A DNA stretch of 64,000 nucleotides from Nocardia brasiliensis ATCC 700358 (GCF_000250675.2 NC_018681.1:1116001-1180000); one strand, 5' to 3'; positions 1 through 8,140 are shown, counted from the stretch's first letter. The notes: a model not told the origin generated them from the sequence alone. Numbers and translations: made by a program.

Positions 1-401
1 GCCTGGCCCGCGAGCTGAACGTCGAAGCCGAAGGCATCGAGATCGGCCCCTCCCCGGCCGAGGCGGATCACATCGCCTCGTTCGGTCTGCCGATCGAGGA
101 CCTGGACCTCACCGTCCGGTCCTACAACTGCCTCAAGCGCGAGGGTGTGCACACGGTGGGCGAGCTCGTCGCCCGCACCGAGTCGGACCTGCTGGACATC
201 CGCAACTTCGGCCAGAAGTCCATCGACGAGGTCAAGGTCAAGCTGCACGCGCTCGGCCTCTCGCTGAAGGACAGCCCGGCGTCGTTCGACCCGTCCAGCG
301 TGGTCGGCTACGACGCGAGCACCGGAACGTGGAGCGACAGCGGCACGTTCAGTGACACCGACGGTGGCGAGCAGGACTACGCCGAGACCGAACAGCTCTA
401 G
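1..401 (+). CDS. rpoA: RNA polymerase alpha subunit, C-terminal part (gene enters from the left)
   Basis: C-terminal end of the alpha subunit; the reading frame starts at base 3 and the beginning lies outside the window. What is visible is the alpha C-terminal domain, which binds UP-element DNA and activators. The stretch LDLTVRSYNCLKREGVHT followed by GELV and IRNFGQKSIDEV is the typical helix-hairpin-helix core. The tail is acidic, as in other actinomycetes. rplQ follows after 126 bases, the standard alpha-operon order, so the two are probably co-transcribed. Identification is secure; only the length is unknown. Confidence 0.97.
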   Translation, partial: LARELNVEAEGIEIGPSPAEADHIASFGLPIEDLDLTVRSYNCLKREGVHTVGELVARTESDLLDIRNFGQKSIDEVKVKLHALGLSLKDSPASFDPSSVVGYDASTGTWSDSGTFSDTDGGEQDYAETEQL

Positions 402-527
402 GCCGCCGGGGTAGGCACCCCGGCGGGCCTCGCACCCGCGGCGTGAGCGACGCGCCCGGAGGCGGTAGCGGAGCGTAACCACGCAGGGCGCCGGGAGCGC
501 CGCAATAAGACACAGGAGAACAAACCA

Positions 528-1055
528 ATGCCCAAGCCCAAGAAGGGTGCCCGCTTCGGCGGGTCGGCGTCGCACCAGAAGGCGATCTTCGCCAATCTGG
601 CGACGGCGCTCTTCGAGCACGGTCGAATCTCGACCACCGAGGCCAAGGCCAAGGCGCTGCGCCCCTACGCGGAGAAGCTGGTCACCAAGGCGAAGGGCGG
701 CACCCTGGCCGACCGTCGCGAGGTGCTCAAGGTGATCCGTAACAAGGACGTCGTGCACGAGCTCTTCGCCACGATCGGTCCCTCGTTCGAGGGTCGCGAG
801 GGTGGCTACACCCGCATCACCAAGACGCTGCCCCGCAAGGGTGACAACGCGCCGATGGCGATCATCGAGCTGGTTCGCGAGAAGACCGTGACCAACGAGG
901 CCGACCGGGCCCGCCGGGTCGCGGCGTCCAAGAAGACCGAAGAGGCTCCGGCCGCCGAGGTCGTCGAGGAGACCGCCGACGAGGCAGTCGCCGAGACCGC
1001 CGAGGCCGAGGCCCCGGCTGCCGACGAGGCCGCTGAGGACAAGAAGGACGCCTGA
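528..1055 (+). CDS. rplQ: 50S ribosomal protein L17
   Basis: Large-subunit ribosomal protein L17, which lines the region near the peptide exit tunnel. The N-terminal core (MPKPKKGARFGGSASHQKAI, then EHGRISTTEAKAKALRPYAEKL in pieces) is characteristic. The protein is 175 residues, longer than the usual 120-130, because of an Ala/Glu-rich acidic tail from about residue 120. Mycobacterial L17 has the same kind of extension, so this is normal for the lineage. The ATG start has a GGAG Shine-Dalgarno in aggagaacaaacc. It follows rpoA and closes the alpha operon; hairpins lie just downstream. Confidence 0.97.
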   Translation: MPKPKKGARFGGSASHQKAIFANLATALFEHGRISTTEAKAKALRPYAEKLVTKAKGGTLADRREVLKVIRNKDVVHELFATIGPSFEGREGGYTRITKTLPRKGDNAPMAIIELVREKTVTNEADRARRVAASKKTEEAPAAEVVEETADEAVAETAEAEAPAADEAAEDKKDA

Positions 1056-1059
1056 GATC

Positions 1060-1087
1060 GTGTTCCCCGCGCCTGCGGGGATGATCC
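1060..1087 (+). repeat. Isolated type I-E CRISPR-repeat-like sequence in the rplQ 3' region
   Basis: A 28-base element starts four bases after the rplQ stop. It begins GTGTTCCCCGCG, has the centre CCTGCGGGG and ends ATGATCC. The CCCCGC/GCGGGG palindrome with GTGTTC and GATGATCC flanks matches the general pattern of actinobacterial type I-E CRISPR repeats. Only one copy is present, with no spacer, second repeat or cas gene nearby, so it is not an array here. It could equally be the upper stem of a transcription terminator that resembles a repeat by chance. Confidence 0.5.
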
Positions 1088-1110
1088 AGACGCCTGACGT
1101 CCGGAGTTCT

Positions 1111-1154
1111 CGAATGAACCCGCCGCCCGCTCTGCGGGTCGGCGGGTTCGTTCG
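1111..1154 (+). terminator. Terminator hairpin after the rplQ operon
   Basis: Long nested inverted repeat. The outer arm CGAATGAACCCGCCG (1111-1125) pairs with CGGCGGGTTCGTTCG (1140-1154) with one G-T pair, and the inner arm CCCGC pairs with GCGGG across a TCT loop. There is no long T run, which is usual for high-GC actinomycete terminators. It lies between rplQ and truA, so truA may be partly uncoupled from the ribosomal operon. Confidence 0.7.
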
Positions 1155-1172
1155 TTATGACAGGAGATCGTT

Positions 1173-2036
1173 GTGACGGTGCAGGATTCGGCGGACCCCG
1201 CCGCGCAGTCACCCGACCCGGTCCGGGTTCGGCTCGACATCGGTTACGACGGTACCGATTTCACCGGTTGGGCGCGCCAGCCGGGACTGCGCACCGTGCA
1301 GGGCGTGCTGGAGGAATCGCTGACGAAGGTGTTCCGCGAGCCGGTGCAGTTGACCGTCGCGGGCCGCACCGACGCCGGCGTGCACGCGGAAGGCCAAGTC
1401 GCGCACTTCGATACGGCCGCCGAGGTGGACCCCGCCAAACTGGTGCACCGGATGGCCCGGTTCCTGCCGAAAGACGTGCGAATCAAGGATGTTCAGCTCG
1501 CCCCGGCCGAATTCGACGCTCGTTTCTCGGCGATTCGCCGGCACTACGCATACCGGCTGACCACCGCCCGCTACGGGGCCGAACCCTTGCAGGCCCGCAG
1601 CGTGGTCGCCTGCCGCCACGACGTCGATCTCGATGCCATGCGCGCGGCGTCGCGAAAGCTGCTGGGCCTGCACAACTTCGCCGCTTTCTGCCGGCGGCGC
1701 GAGGGCGCGACCACGGTGCGTGAGCTGCAGCGCTTCGACTGGGCACAGCAGGGCGAACTGTTGACGGCCTACGTCAGCGCGGACGCGTTCTGCTGGTCGA
1801 TGGTGCGGAGCCTGGTCGGCGCGGTGCTCGCGGTGGGGGAGGGGCGGCGTACGCCGGACTGGGTGGCCGGGCTGCTCCAGGAAACCGAACGCTCCAGTTC
1901 GGTCACCGTCGCGCCGGCGCACGGCTTGAGCCTGATCGCGGTGGACTATCCCGCCGACGCCGACCTGGCCGCACGCAACGCGCAGACCAGAGAGGTGCGC
2001 ACCGTGCCTGCGGCCCAAGGCTGCTGCGGCGACTGA
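1173..2036 (+). CDS. truA: tRNA pseudouridine(38-40) synthase TruA
   Basis: Converts uridines 38-40 of the tRNA anticodon stem to pseudouridine. The protein is 287 residues, the usual TruA size. It has the catalytic motif GRTDAGVHA with the nucleophilic Asp at about residue 67, the early GYDGTDFTGWARQPG segment, and the LLGLHNFAAFCRRR stretch of the second half-domain. The GTG start has AGGAG six bases upstream. Its place after rpoA-rplQ matches M. tuberculosis Rv3455c. The C-terminus ends with an extra tail carrying a CC pair (QGCCGD). Confidence 0.96.
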   Translation: MTVQDSADPAAQSPDPVRVRLDIGYDGTDFTGWARQPGLRTVQGVLEESLTKVFREPVQLTVAGRTDAGVHAEGQVAHFDTAAEVDPAKLVHRMARFLPKDVRIKDVQLAPAEFDARFSAIRRHYAYRLTTARYGAEPLQARSVVACRHDVDLDAMRAASRKLLGLHNFAAFCRRREGATTVRELQRFDWAQQGELLTAYVSADAFCWSMVRSLVGAVLAVGEGRRTPDWVAGLLQETERSSSVTVAPAHGLSLIAVDYPADADLAARNAQTREVRTVPAAQGCCGD

Positions 2037-2087
2037 CGAACGGGGCCGACAGCGGAATAGGCTGCGCGGCCGGATCGTTCCGCAAGC

Positions 2088-2909
2088 ATGACCTTTGATC
2101 AGTTCGGACGGTTCGGTGTATGGCGGGCGTACAACGGGTTCAGCCCGGAGGACGCACGGGAGCTGGAACAGCTCGGCTACGGGACGCTGTGGCTCGGTGC
2201 GTCGCCGCCCGGCGAGCTGGACACGGTCGAGCCGCTGCTGGCGGCGACCGAGACGATCTCGGTGGGCACCAGCATCGTGAACGTCTGGTCCACGCCCGCG
2301 AAGGAAGCCGCCGCGTCGTTCCATCGGATCGAAGCGAAGTACCCCGGCCGGTTCCTGCTCGGCGTCGGCGTCGGCCACCCGGAGCACGCCGGTGACTACC
2401 GCAAGCCCTACGACGCGCTCGTGGACTACCTGGACGAACTCGATGCCGCCGACGTCCCGGTGCAGCGTCGGGCCGTCGCCGCGCTCGGCCCGCGGGTGCT
2501 GAAGCTGGCCGCGGAACGTTCCGCCGGCGCGCTGCCCTACTTCGTGCCCGCCGCGCACACCGCGCAGGCTCGCCCGGTGATCGGCTCGGACGCGCTGCTC
2601 GCGACCGAGCACAAGGTTCTCCTGTCCGAGGACGCGCAAGCGCGTACCGCCGCCGAGCAGACAGTCAACTTCTACCTCGGCCTCACGAACTACGTCTCCA
2701 ACCTGCGCAGGCTCGGCTTCACCGAGGAGGAGGTAGCCGACCCGAGCGGTCGCGTCTTCGACGCCGTAGTCGCGCACGGCACGCCGGAAGCGGTCGCCGC
2801 GCAGCTGATCGCGCACCTGGACGCCGGCGCCGACCACGTCGCGGTGCAAGCCCTGGACGACGACTACCTCGCCACCCTGCGCACCCTCGCCCCACTGTTG
2901 CGCTCCTGA
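2088..2909 (+). CDS. LLM-class F420-dependent oxidoreductase
   Basis: Probable coenzyme F420-dependent oxidoreductase of the luciferase-like monooxygenase fold, 273 residues, cytosolic. The sequence shows the TIM-barrel landmarks of the family: ELEQLGYGTLWLG near the N-terminus, ISVGTSIVNVWSTP as the strand 3 region, and RFLLGVGVGHPEHAG, the glycine-rich cofactor loop. The C-terminal ALDDDYLATLRTLAPLL is also typical of actinobacterial members. The substrate cannot be told from sequence. It starts 51 bases after truA and is probably a separate accessory gene. No strong Shine-Dalgarno precedes the ATG. Confidence 0.88.
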   Translation: MTFDQFGRFGVWRAYNGFSPEDARELEQLGYGTLWLGASPPGELDTVEPLLAATETISVGTSIVNVWSTPAKEAAASFHRIEAKYPGRFLLGVGVGHPEHAGDYRKPYDALVDYLDELDAADVPVQRRAVAALGPRVLKLAAERSAGALPYFVPAAHTAQARPVIGSDALLATEHKVLLSEDAQARTAAEQTVNFYLGLTNYVSNLRRLGFTEEEVADPSGRVFDAVVAHGTPEAVAAQLIAHLDAGADHVAVQALDDDYLATLRTLAPLLRS

Positions 2910-2962
2910 CGCGACACCCCTAAGGGAACGTTAGAAAGCGACCCGGACGGTTCCCCCGGGCC

Positions 2963-2976
2963 TGTGACTGGTCACA
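2963..2976. promoter_or_regulatory. Candidate operator palindrome upstream of the MHS transporter
   Basis: Perfect inverted repeat TGTGAC-TG-GTCACA, 46 bases before the GTG start of the transporter. The symmetry and position suggest a repressor or activator site for the transporter and two-component genes. The binding protein is unknown; it resembles half-sites of CRP or GntR type but fits neither spacing exactly. Confidence 0.4.
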
Positions 2977-3021
2977 CACTCGTTCTTGCTGACGCGCTGA
3001 GGCGTCGAAGAAGGAGATCTT

Positions 3022-4419
3022 GTGACTACGACACAGCCCGCGGGTGAGCGCCGGGTCGTTGCGAACGTGCTGCGCGGTTCGATCGGCAACCTGGTCGAAT
3101 GGTACGACTGGTACGTCTACGCGGCGTTCAGCGTGTACTTCGCGAAAACGTTCTTCCCCAAGGACGATCCGACGGCGCAGCTGCTGTCCACGGCAGCGGT
3201 GTTCGCCGTCGGCTTCCTGATGCGCCCGATCGGCGGCTGGTTGCTCGGCCGCTACGCCGACAAGTTCGGCCGCCGGTCGGCGCTCACCCTCTCGGTGACG
3301 GTGATGGCGGCGGGTTCACTGCTGATCGCGGTGACTCCCGGGTACCAGACGATCGGTATCGCCGCACCGGCGATCCTGTTGATCGCCCGCCTGCTGCAAG
3401 GACTTTCGGTCGGCGGCGAATACGCCACCAGCGCGACGTATCTGTCCGAAGTGGCTTCCTCCGGTCGACGTGGTTTCTATTCGAGCTTCCAGTACGTCAC
3501 CCTGGTCGCGGGTCAGCTCGTCGCGCTCGGCGTGCAGATCGTCCTGCAGCAGTTCCTCACCAGCGCCGAAATGAACAACTGGGGCTGGCGCATTCCGTTC
3601 GTCATCGGTGCGGCGGGCGCGCTGATCGTGATGTGGCTGCGCCGCGGCATGGACGAGTCCGAGCAGTTCCGGGCCGCCGCCGCGGACACCGCGGCGCACG
3701 AGGGCGCACCGAAACCGGAAGCCGCGCGCGGGTCGCTGCGGATGCTGTTGCAGTACCCGCGCGAATGCCTGCTGGTGATGGGTCTGACGCTCGGCGGGAC
3801 AGTGGCGTTCTACACCTACACCACCTACATGCAGAAGTTCATGATCAACACCTCGGGCATCTCCAAGGGCACCGTCGCGTGGATCAACTTCATCGCGCTG
3901 CTGGTGTTCGTGGTGCTGCAGCCGTTGGCGGGCGCGCTGTCGGACCGGATCGGCCGGCGCAAGCTGCTCATCTTCTTCGGCGTCGCGGGCACGCTGCTGA
4001 CGGTGCCGATCATGACGGTGCTGGCGCACACCACGAATGTGCTCGCCGCGTTCGCCTTGATGATGCTGGCTCTGGTCATCATCACCGGCTACACCTCGAT
4101 CAACGCGATCGTGAAGGCCGAGCTGTTCCCGACCAAGATCCGCGCCCTCGGCGTCGGCCTGCCCTACGCCCTGACCGTCGCCATCTTCGGCGGCACCGCG
4201 GAAACCATCGCCCTCGCGCTGAAGAAGGCGAACCACGAGTCGGTGTACTTCTGGTATGTCGCGGGGTGCATCCTGATCTCGCTGGTCACGTACTTCTTCA
4301 TGCGGGAGACCTCGACGTCGTCGACCATCGACGCCGAGGGCTCCACCACCAACGCCGACACTGGGGTCGGCGCCGGGGTGGCCGAGCCGGATCGTCCATT
4401 GGCCACTGTGCGTGGCTGA
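3022..4419 (+). CDS. MFS transporter, metabolite:H+ symporter (MHS) family
   Basis: Twelve-helix major facilitator of 465 residues in the MHS (KgtP/ProP-like) group, proton-coupled importers of organic acids or betaines. The N-terminal signature GNLVEWYDWYVYAAFSVYF, the loop 2-3 motif GRYADKFGRRSALTL, and the second-half motif LAGALSDRIGRRKLL are clear. The C-terminus is hydrophilic. The GTG start has GGAG in gaaggagatctt. The response regulator, kinase and TAXI protein follow in the same direction, so the substrate may be the carboxylate sensed by that system; this is inference. A palindrome lies in the promoter region. Confidence 0.92.
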   Translation: MTTTQPAGERRVVANVLRGSIGNLVEWYDWYVYAAFSVYFAKTFFPKDDPTAQLLSTAAVFAVGFLMRPIGGWLLGRYADKFGRRSALTLSVTVMAAGSLLIAVTPGYQTIGIAAPAILLIARLLQGLSVGGEYATSATYLSEVASSGRRGFYSSFQYVTLVAGQLVALGVQIVLQQFLTSAEMNNWGWRIPFVIGAAGALIVMWLRRGMDESEQFRAAAADTAAHEGAPKPEAARGSLRMLLQYPRECLLVMGLTLGGTVAFYTYTTYMQKFMINTSGISKGTVAWINFIALLVFVVLQPLAGALSDRIGRRKLLIFFGVAGTLLTVPIMTVLAHTTNVLAAFALMMLALVIITGYTSINAIVKAELFPTKIRALGVGLPYALTVAIFGGTAETIALALKKANHESVYFWYVAGCILISLVTYFFMRETSTSSTIDAEGSTTNADTGVGAGVAEPDRPLATVRG

Positions 4420-4429
4420 CCGCCCGGCA

Positions 4430-4468
4430 CACGCGCCGATCCACCCGTTATGGGAGGATCGGCGCGTG
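4430..4468 (+). promoter_or_regulatory. 13-bp inverted repeat covering the response-regulator start site
   Basis: CACGCGCCGATCC (4430-4442) and GGATCGGCGCGTG (4456-4468) are perfectly complementary across a 13-base loop. The right arm includes the end of the Shine-Dalgarno GGGAGG (4452-4457) and the GTG start codon itself (4466-4468). Folded in RNA, it would hide the start of the regulator. It could also act as a terminator for the transporter, or as a DNA operator. Confidence 0.55.
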
Positions 4469-5125
4469 CGGCTTGCGGTGGTCGAAGATGACGACGGCGT
4501 CGGTGACGCGCTGGTAGAAGCGCTCAACGCCCGTGGCTACCGCGCGGAACGCAAGCGGCGCGGCGCGGATCTGCTGACCGCGCACCGGGGTTACGACGCG
4601 GTCATTCTCGACCTCGGCCTGCCCGACGCCGACGGGTTGCAGATACTGCGGCAGCTGCGCGAAGTCAGTCAGGTGCCGGTGCTCATCCTGACCGCGCGCA
4701 GCGACGAACGTTCGATCGTGCGCGGATTGCGCGGAGGCGCCGACGACTATCTGGTGAAGCCACCGCGGATCGCGGAATTGATGGCCCGCCTGGAGACCGT
4801 CACCCGGCGGGCGGCCGCGGCGGCCCAGCCCACCCAGGCGGTGGTGGTCACCGGTGATGTGCGGGTCGACCTGCAGGCGCGACTGGTCGAGGTGGCGGGG
4901 ACGCCGATCACGTTGACGCAGAAGGAATTCGAACTGGTCGAGGCGCTGGTGGAGCGGCCGGGGGCCGCGGTGAGCCGCCAGCAGCTGATGGACCGGATCT
5001 GGGGCGACGCGTTCGTCGCCGTGTCGCGGTCGCTGGACGTGCACATGACGGGGTTGCGCGCCAAGCTGAATCGGCCGGGGCTGATCACCACCATTCGCGG
5101 CTACGGGTATCGGTGGGGGCAGTGA
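4466..5125 (+). CDS. OmpR/PhoB-family response regulator (TctD-like)
   Basis: DNA-binding response regulator of 219 residues. The receiver domain has the acidic pair EDDD near residues 7-10, the phosphoacceptor Asp49 in VILDLGLPDADG, and the conserved Lys in DYLVKPP. The C-terminal winged helix includes LTQKEFELVEALVERPG and LDVHMTGLRAKLNRPG, then IRGYGYRW. The GTG at 4466 was chosen because GGGAGG lies eight bases upstream and the protein then starts MRLAVVEDDD; longer in-frame starts would overlap the transporter. The kinase follows 13 bases later, so they form a pair. Confidence 0.93.
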   Translation: MRLAVVEDDDGVGDALVEALNARGYRAERKRRGADLLTAHRGYDAVILDLGLPDADGLQILRQLREVSQVPVLILTARSDERSIVRGLRGGADDYLVKPPRIAELMARLETVTRRAAAAAQPTQAVVVTGDVRVDLQARLVEVAGTPITLTQKEFELVEALVERPGAAVSRQQLMDRIWGDAFVAVSRSLDVHMTGLRAKLNRPGLITTIRGYGYRWGQ

Positions 5126-5138
5126 TCAGGGGCAGGCC

Positions 5139-6569
5139 GTGCGGCGCCGCCTACTCATCGCGCTGACCGTCTTCGCCGCGATCGCGGTGCTGGCGTTCGC
5201 CGTTCCGCTGTCGCTGACGGTCGCGACCAGCCGGACCCAGACGCTGGTGCTCGCTCGTTCCGGCGATGCCGATCGCTTCGCGAATCTCGCGGCCGCCGCC
5301 GCGACCACCGGGGACGCCCGTGCGCTGGCGGATGAGGTGGGCCGCTATCACGAGTTGTACGGCGAGAACGTGCTGATCGTGGACGCCAAGGGCGCGACGA
5401 CCGCCAACGGCGGTGCGAGCCCGAACGATCCGGAGATCGGCGCGGCAGTGGCGGCGGCGCGGCGCAACCAGCGTCCGCACGTGCCCGATCGGCTGACGCC
5501 GTGGGGCGCGCGGACGGTGCTCATCGCCCGTCCGGTCGGGACCGGCGTGCAGGTCGGCGGGGCCGTGGTGATCCAGGCGTCCACCGCGCGTGCGCGCGCC
5601 GATATCGCGCGGACGTGGGGGTTCATCCTGCTCGGCGGCGCAGGCGCGATGGCGCTGTTCACCCTGCTGGCGCTGACCTTGAGCCGCTGGGTGCTGCGGC
5701 CGCTCGCGGCGCTCTCGGGTGCGGTCGCCGAACTCACCGCGACACTGCCGAAGCCGCCCGCCGGACAGGTCGCGGCCGGGCCGCCGGTGTCGATCGCCGG
5801 CCATCACGGCGGTCCGCCCGAAATGCGGGCTGTCGCGGAGTCTTTCGACGCGATGGCGCTCGCCGTCGCGGATTCGGTGGCGGCGCAGCGCCAGCTCGTC
5901 GCCGACACCGCGCACGCCATGCGGAACCCGCTGGCGGCCTTGCTGATTCGGCTCGACTCGCTGGAGCCCGCGATACCGGCCGAGGCGGCGGCCACCTTCC
6001 GCGGCGCCAGTGCCGAGGTGGAGCGGCTGGCCGCGCTGCTGGACGGCCTGCTCACCCTCGCCGTGGCGGAAACGCCCGCCGCGTTCGACACCGTCCGGCT
6101 CACCGAGGCCGAGAACCGTTGCGACGCCGTGCAAGTAGTCGCCGACCGGTTCGACGCGTGGTGTTCGGCCTACGAATCGTCCGGTCAGGAGCTGAGCGTT
6201 GGACCGGCTGTCGCGCATGCCGACGTCGCGGTGTCCGCGGACGTGCTGGCCCAGATCCTCGATGTGCCGCTGAGCAATTCGTCGCGCTATGCCGGGGCGG
6301 GCGCACGCACCGAGATCGTGGTCGCCGTCGAACCCGGCTGGGTCACGGTGACCGTGCACGACGACGGAGCAGGCGTCCCGTCCGCCGAAATCGCCAAGCT
6401 CACCACGCGTTTTTACCGCGGGTCGACAGCGGTGCGCGGCGGCTCCGGCCTCGGCCTGCCCATCGCCGCGGCGCTCGCGCAGGCCCGGGGCGGGACACTC
6501 ACCGTCGAACCCGTGCGACCCCACGGCCTGTCGGTCCGGGTGCGCCTACCTGCAGCGGTGCCGGAATGA
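5139..6569 (+). CDS. Sensor histidine kinase (TctE-like)
   Basis: Membrane histidine kinase of 476 residues, partner of the preceding regulator. An N-terminal helix (about residues 7-27), a periplasmic sensor of about 125 residues, a second helix (GFILLGGAGAMALFTLLALT) and a HAMP-like linker lead to the phosphoacceptor box DTAHAMRNPLAALL. The ATPase domain shows VHDDGAGVP (G1) and GGSGLGLPIAAALA (G2). The N box reads PLSNSSRYA where most kinases have LDNALRY, so it keeps the Asn but is unusual. GTG start. Kinases of this type often sense carboxylates; that ligand class is an inference from the neighbours. Confidence 0.92.
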   Translation: MRRRLLIALTVFAAIAVLAFAVPLSLTVATSRTQTLVLARSGDADRFANLAAAAATTGDARALADEVGRYHELYGENVLIVDAKGATTANGGASPNDPEIGAAVAAARRNQRPHVPDRLTPWGARTVLIARPVGTGVQVGGAVVIQASTARARADIARTWGFILLGGAGAMALFTLLALTLSRWVLRPLAALSGAVAELTATLPKPPAGQVAAGPPVSIAGHHGGPPEMRAVAESFDAMALAVADSVAAQRQLVADTAHAMRNPLAALLIRLDSLEPAIPAEAAATFRGASAEVERLAALLDGLLTLAVAETPAAFDTVRLTEAENRCDAVQVVADRFDAWCSAYESSGQELSVGPAVAHADVAVSADVLAQILDVPLSNSSRYAGAGARTEIVVAVEPGWVTVTVHDDGAGVPSAEIAKLTTRFYRGSTAVRGGSGLGLPIAAALAQARGGTLTVEPVRPHGLSVRVRLPAAVPE

Positions 6570-6840
6570 GCGCGGGGGTGGTCGAATCTGTTGGCGCGGT
6601 GAAGGTTTGGGTGTGGATCGCGCGGGTGACGCTGCGTCGATGGAGTGCATGCGCGCCGCTGGGCGATCGGAATCGCAGGCTACGGGCGCACGGGACTCGA
6701 GCAGTTTTGCACGGACGAATCGTCACCCATGGTTGGGCCGGCGGATCGGCTGAAAGGGTTGCCGCCGAGTCGATTCGGCCGACCGACGCGAGTCCGAGCC
6801 GAACCCGGGGCAGTGCCGCGCACCGTGCGGGGAGGATGCG

Positions 6841-7755
6841 ATGACCGTGCGGCGACGGGGTTTCCTAGCGCTGGCCGGGGTGGCGGCGGCGGGTGTGGCC
6901 GGGTGCGGGCCGAGCGGCGGTGGTCCGGTGGTGCGGATGGCGTCGGGGGAGGTCGGCGGCTTCTATCATGCGTTCGCGGGATTGCTGTCGGCCGCGGCGG
7001 CGCGGTCGGGGAAGGTGCGGATCGAGCGGGTCACTACCTCGGGGTCGGAGGAAAATCTGACGCTGTTGACGCAGGGGCAGGTGGACGCGGCCCTGGCGCT
7101 GTCGGATTCGGTGGGGGACAGCGCGGACCGGATGCTGGCGCTCGGCCGGGTGTACGAGAACTACCTGCAGTTGGTGGTGCGGTCGGACAGTCGGATCGGC
7201 AGCGTGGCCGACCTGCGCGGCGCGCGAGTCAACCTGGGCGCGGACGGGTCGGGTGCGGCGTTGACCGGTGAGCGGATCCTGCGGGTCGCCGGGCTGGATC
7301 CCGCGACGGACGTGGCGGTTTCGCATCGCCCGCTGCGCGAAGCGGTGACGGCGCTGGCCGCCGCCGAGTCGGACGCGCTGCTGTGGGCGGGTGGCGTGCC
7401 GACGATGGTGCTCCAGGTGCCGGCGCGCATGCGCCTGGTGGACATGGGTGAGTTGGCGGCCCCCATGCGGGAGCGGTTCGGCCCGGTATACGACCGGGTG
7501 GAGATCCCCGCCGACGCCTACCCCGGTGGTTCGGCGGTGCACACCATCGGCGTGGCGAACCTGCTGCTGGTCGCGGCGGGCCTGCCTGCCGAGACCGCCG
7601 CGTCGATCGTGGAACTACTGGTGTATCAAGCGGATTCGCTGGTGCCGACCGAGGCGGCGGGCACCCAGTTCCTGGACGGCCGCTCGCTGATCAGCACCGC
7701 CCCCATCCCGCTGCACCCCGGTGCCGCGGCGGTCTACCGGAGGTGGCACGGCTGA
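6841..7755 (+). CDS. TAXI-family TRAP transporter substrate-binding lipoprotein
   Basis: Periplasmic-type binding protein of 304 residues. It starts MTVRRRGFLALAGVAAAGVAGC, with an Arg-rich n-region compatible with Tat export and a lipobox AGVAGC around Cys22, so it is probably a lipoprotein. The mature part has the TAXI signature GEVGGFYHAFAGLL and TTSGSEENLTLLTQGQVDAA. No TRAP membrane subunits are encoded nearby, so it may act as the extracytoplasmic sensor partner of the preceding kinase rather than in transport. A 271-base gap separates it from the kinase; no gene was seen in that gap. Confidence 0.85.
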   Translation: MTVRRRGFLALAGVAAAGVAGCGPSGGGPVVRMASGEVGGFYHAFAGLLSAAAARSGKVRIERVTTSGSEENLTLLTQGQVDAALALSDSVGDSADRMLALGRVYENYLQLVVRSDSRIGSVADLRGARVNLGADGSGAALTGERILRVAGLDPATDVAVSHRPLREAVTALAAAESDALLWAGGVPTMVLQVPARMRLVDMGELAAPMRERFGPVYDRVEIPADAYPGGSAVHTIGVANLLLVAAGLPAETAASIVELLVYQADSLVPTEAAGTQFLDGRSLISTAPIPLHPGAAAVYRRWHG

Positions 7756-8079
7756 TCAGGAGCGGACCAGGCGCGCGATGGCGTCGGTCGCCTCCTTGAT
7801 CTTCGCCTCGGCTTCGGGGCCGCCCGCGACGGCGGCGTCGACGACGCAGTGGCTGATGTGGTCCTCGAGCAGGCCCATCGCCACGGCCTGCAGCGCCTTG
7901 GTCATCGCGGAGACCTGGGTGAGGATGTCGATGCAGTACTTCTCCTCCTCGACCATCCGCTGCAACCCGCGCGCCTGCCCCTCGATCCGGCGCAGCCGCT
8001 TGAGGTAGTCGTCCTTCGCGGTGATGTAGCCGTGTGCCGCGTGATCGTGCGCGTCGTGCGCTTGCGGGGTGGGTGTCAC
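7756..8079 (-). CDS. csoR: CsoR-family copper-sensing transcriptional repressor
   Basis: Small all-helical metal-sensing repressor of 107 residues. The copper ligand set of CsoR is present: Cys49 (EKYCIDI), His74 and Cys78 (EDHISHCV). The N-terminus is rich in His (QAHDAHDHAAHG), which may also bind metal. The GTG start at 8079 is supported by GAGGAG seven bases upstream; earlier starts would add an unrelated tail. A CsoR-type palindrome lies about 50 bases upstream, pointing to autoregulation. No copper ATPase or chaperone gene is adjacent, so other targets must be elsewhere. FrmR or RcnR identity is less likely because of the Cys-His-Cys pattern. Confidence 0.9.
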   Translation of the reverse strand: MTPTPQAHDAHDHAAHGYITAKDDYLKRLRRIEGQARGLQRMVEEEKYCIDILTQVSAMTKALQAVAMGLLEDHISHCVVDAAVAGGPEAEAKIKEATDAIARLVRS

Positions 8080-8125
8080 CGGTGCTCTCCTCGTCGATTG
8101 CCGGTCCGTGACCGGACCGGATTCA

Positions 8126-8140
8126 TACCCCCCTAGGGTA
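8126..8140. promoter_or_regulatory. Probable CsoR operator
   Basis: TACCCCCCTAGGGTA, a near-perfect GC-centred palindrome with TA/TA ends, matches the published general form of actinobacterial CsoR sites (TACCC...GGGTA). It lies in the csoR promoter region, 47 bases before the start codon on the minus strand, and on the other side faces the divergent mtnP gene. A second inverted repeat, CCGGTCCG-TGAC-CGGACCGG, lies at 8101-8120 in the csoR leader. Confidence 0.7.

Noticed and set aside
1060..1087. A CRISPR array
   Set aside because: Only one repeat-like copy, no spacers and no cas genes in the window; reported as a repeat-like element only.
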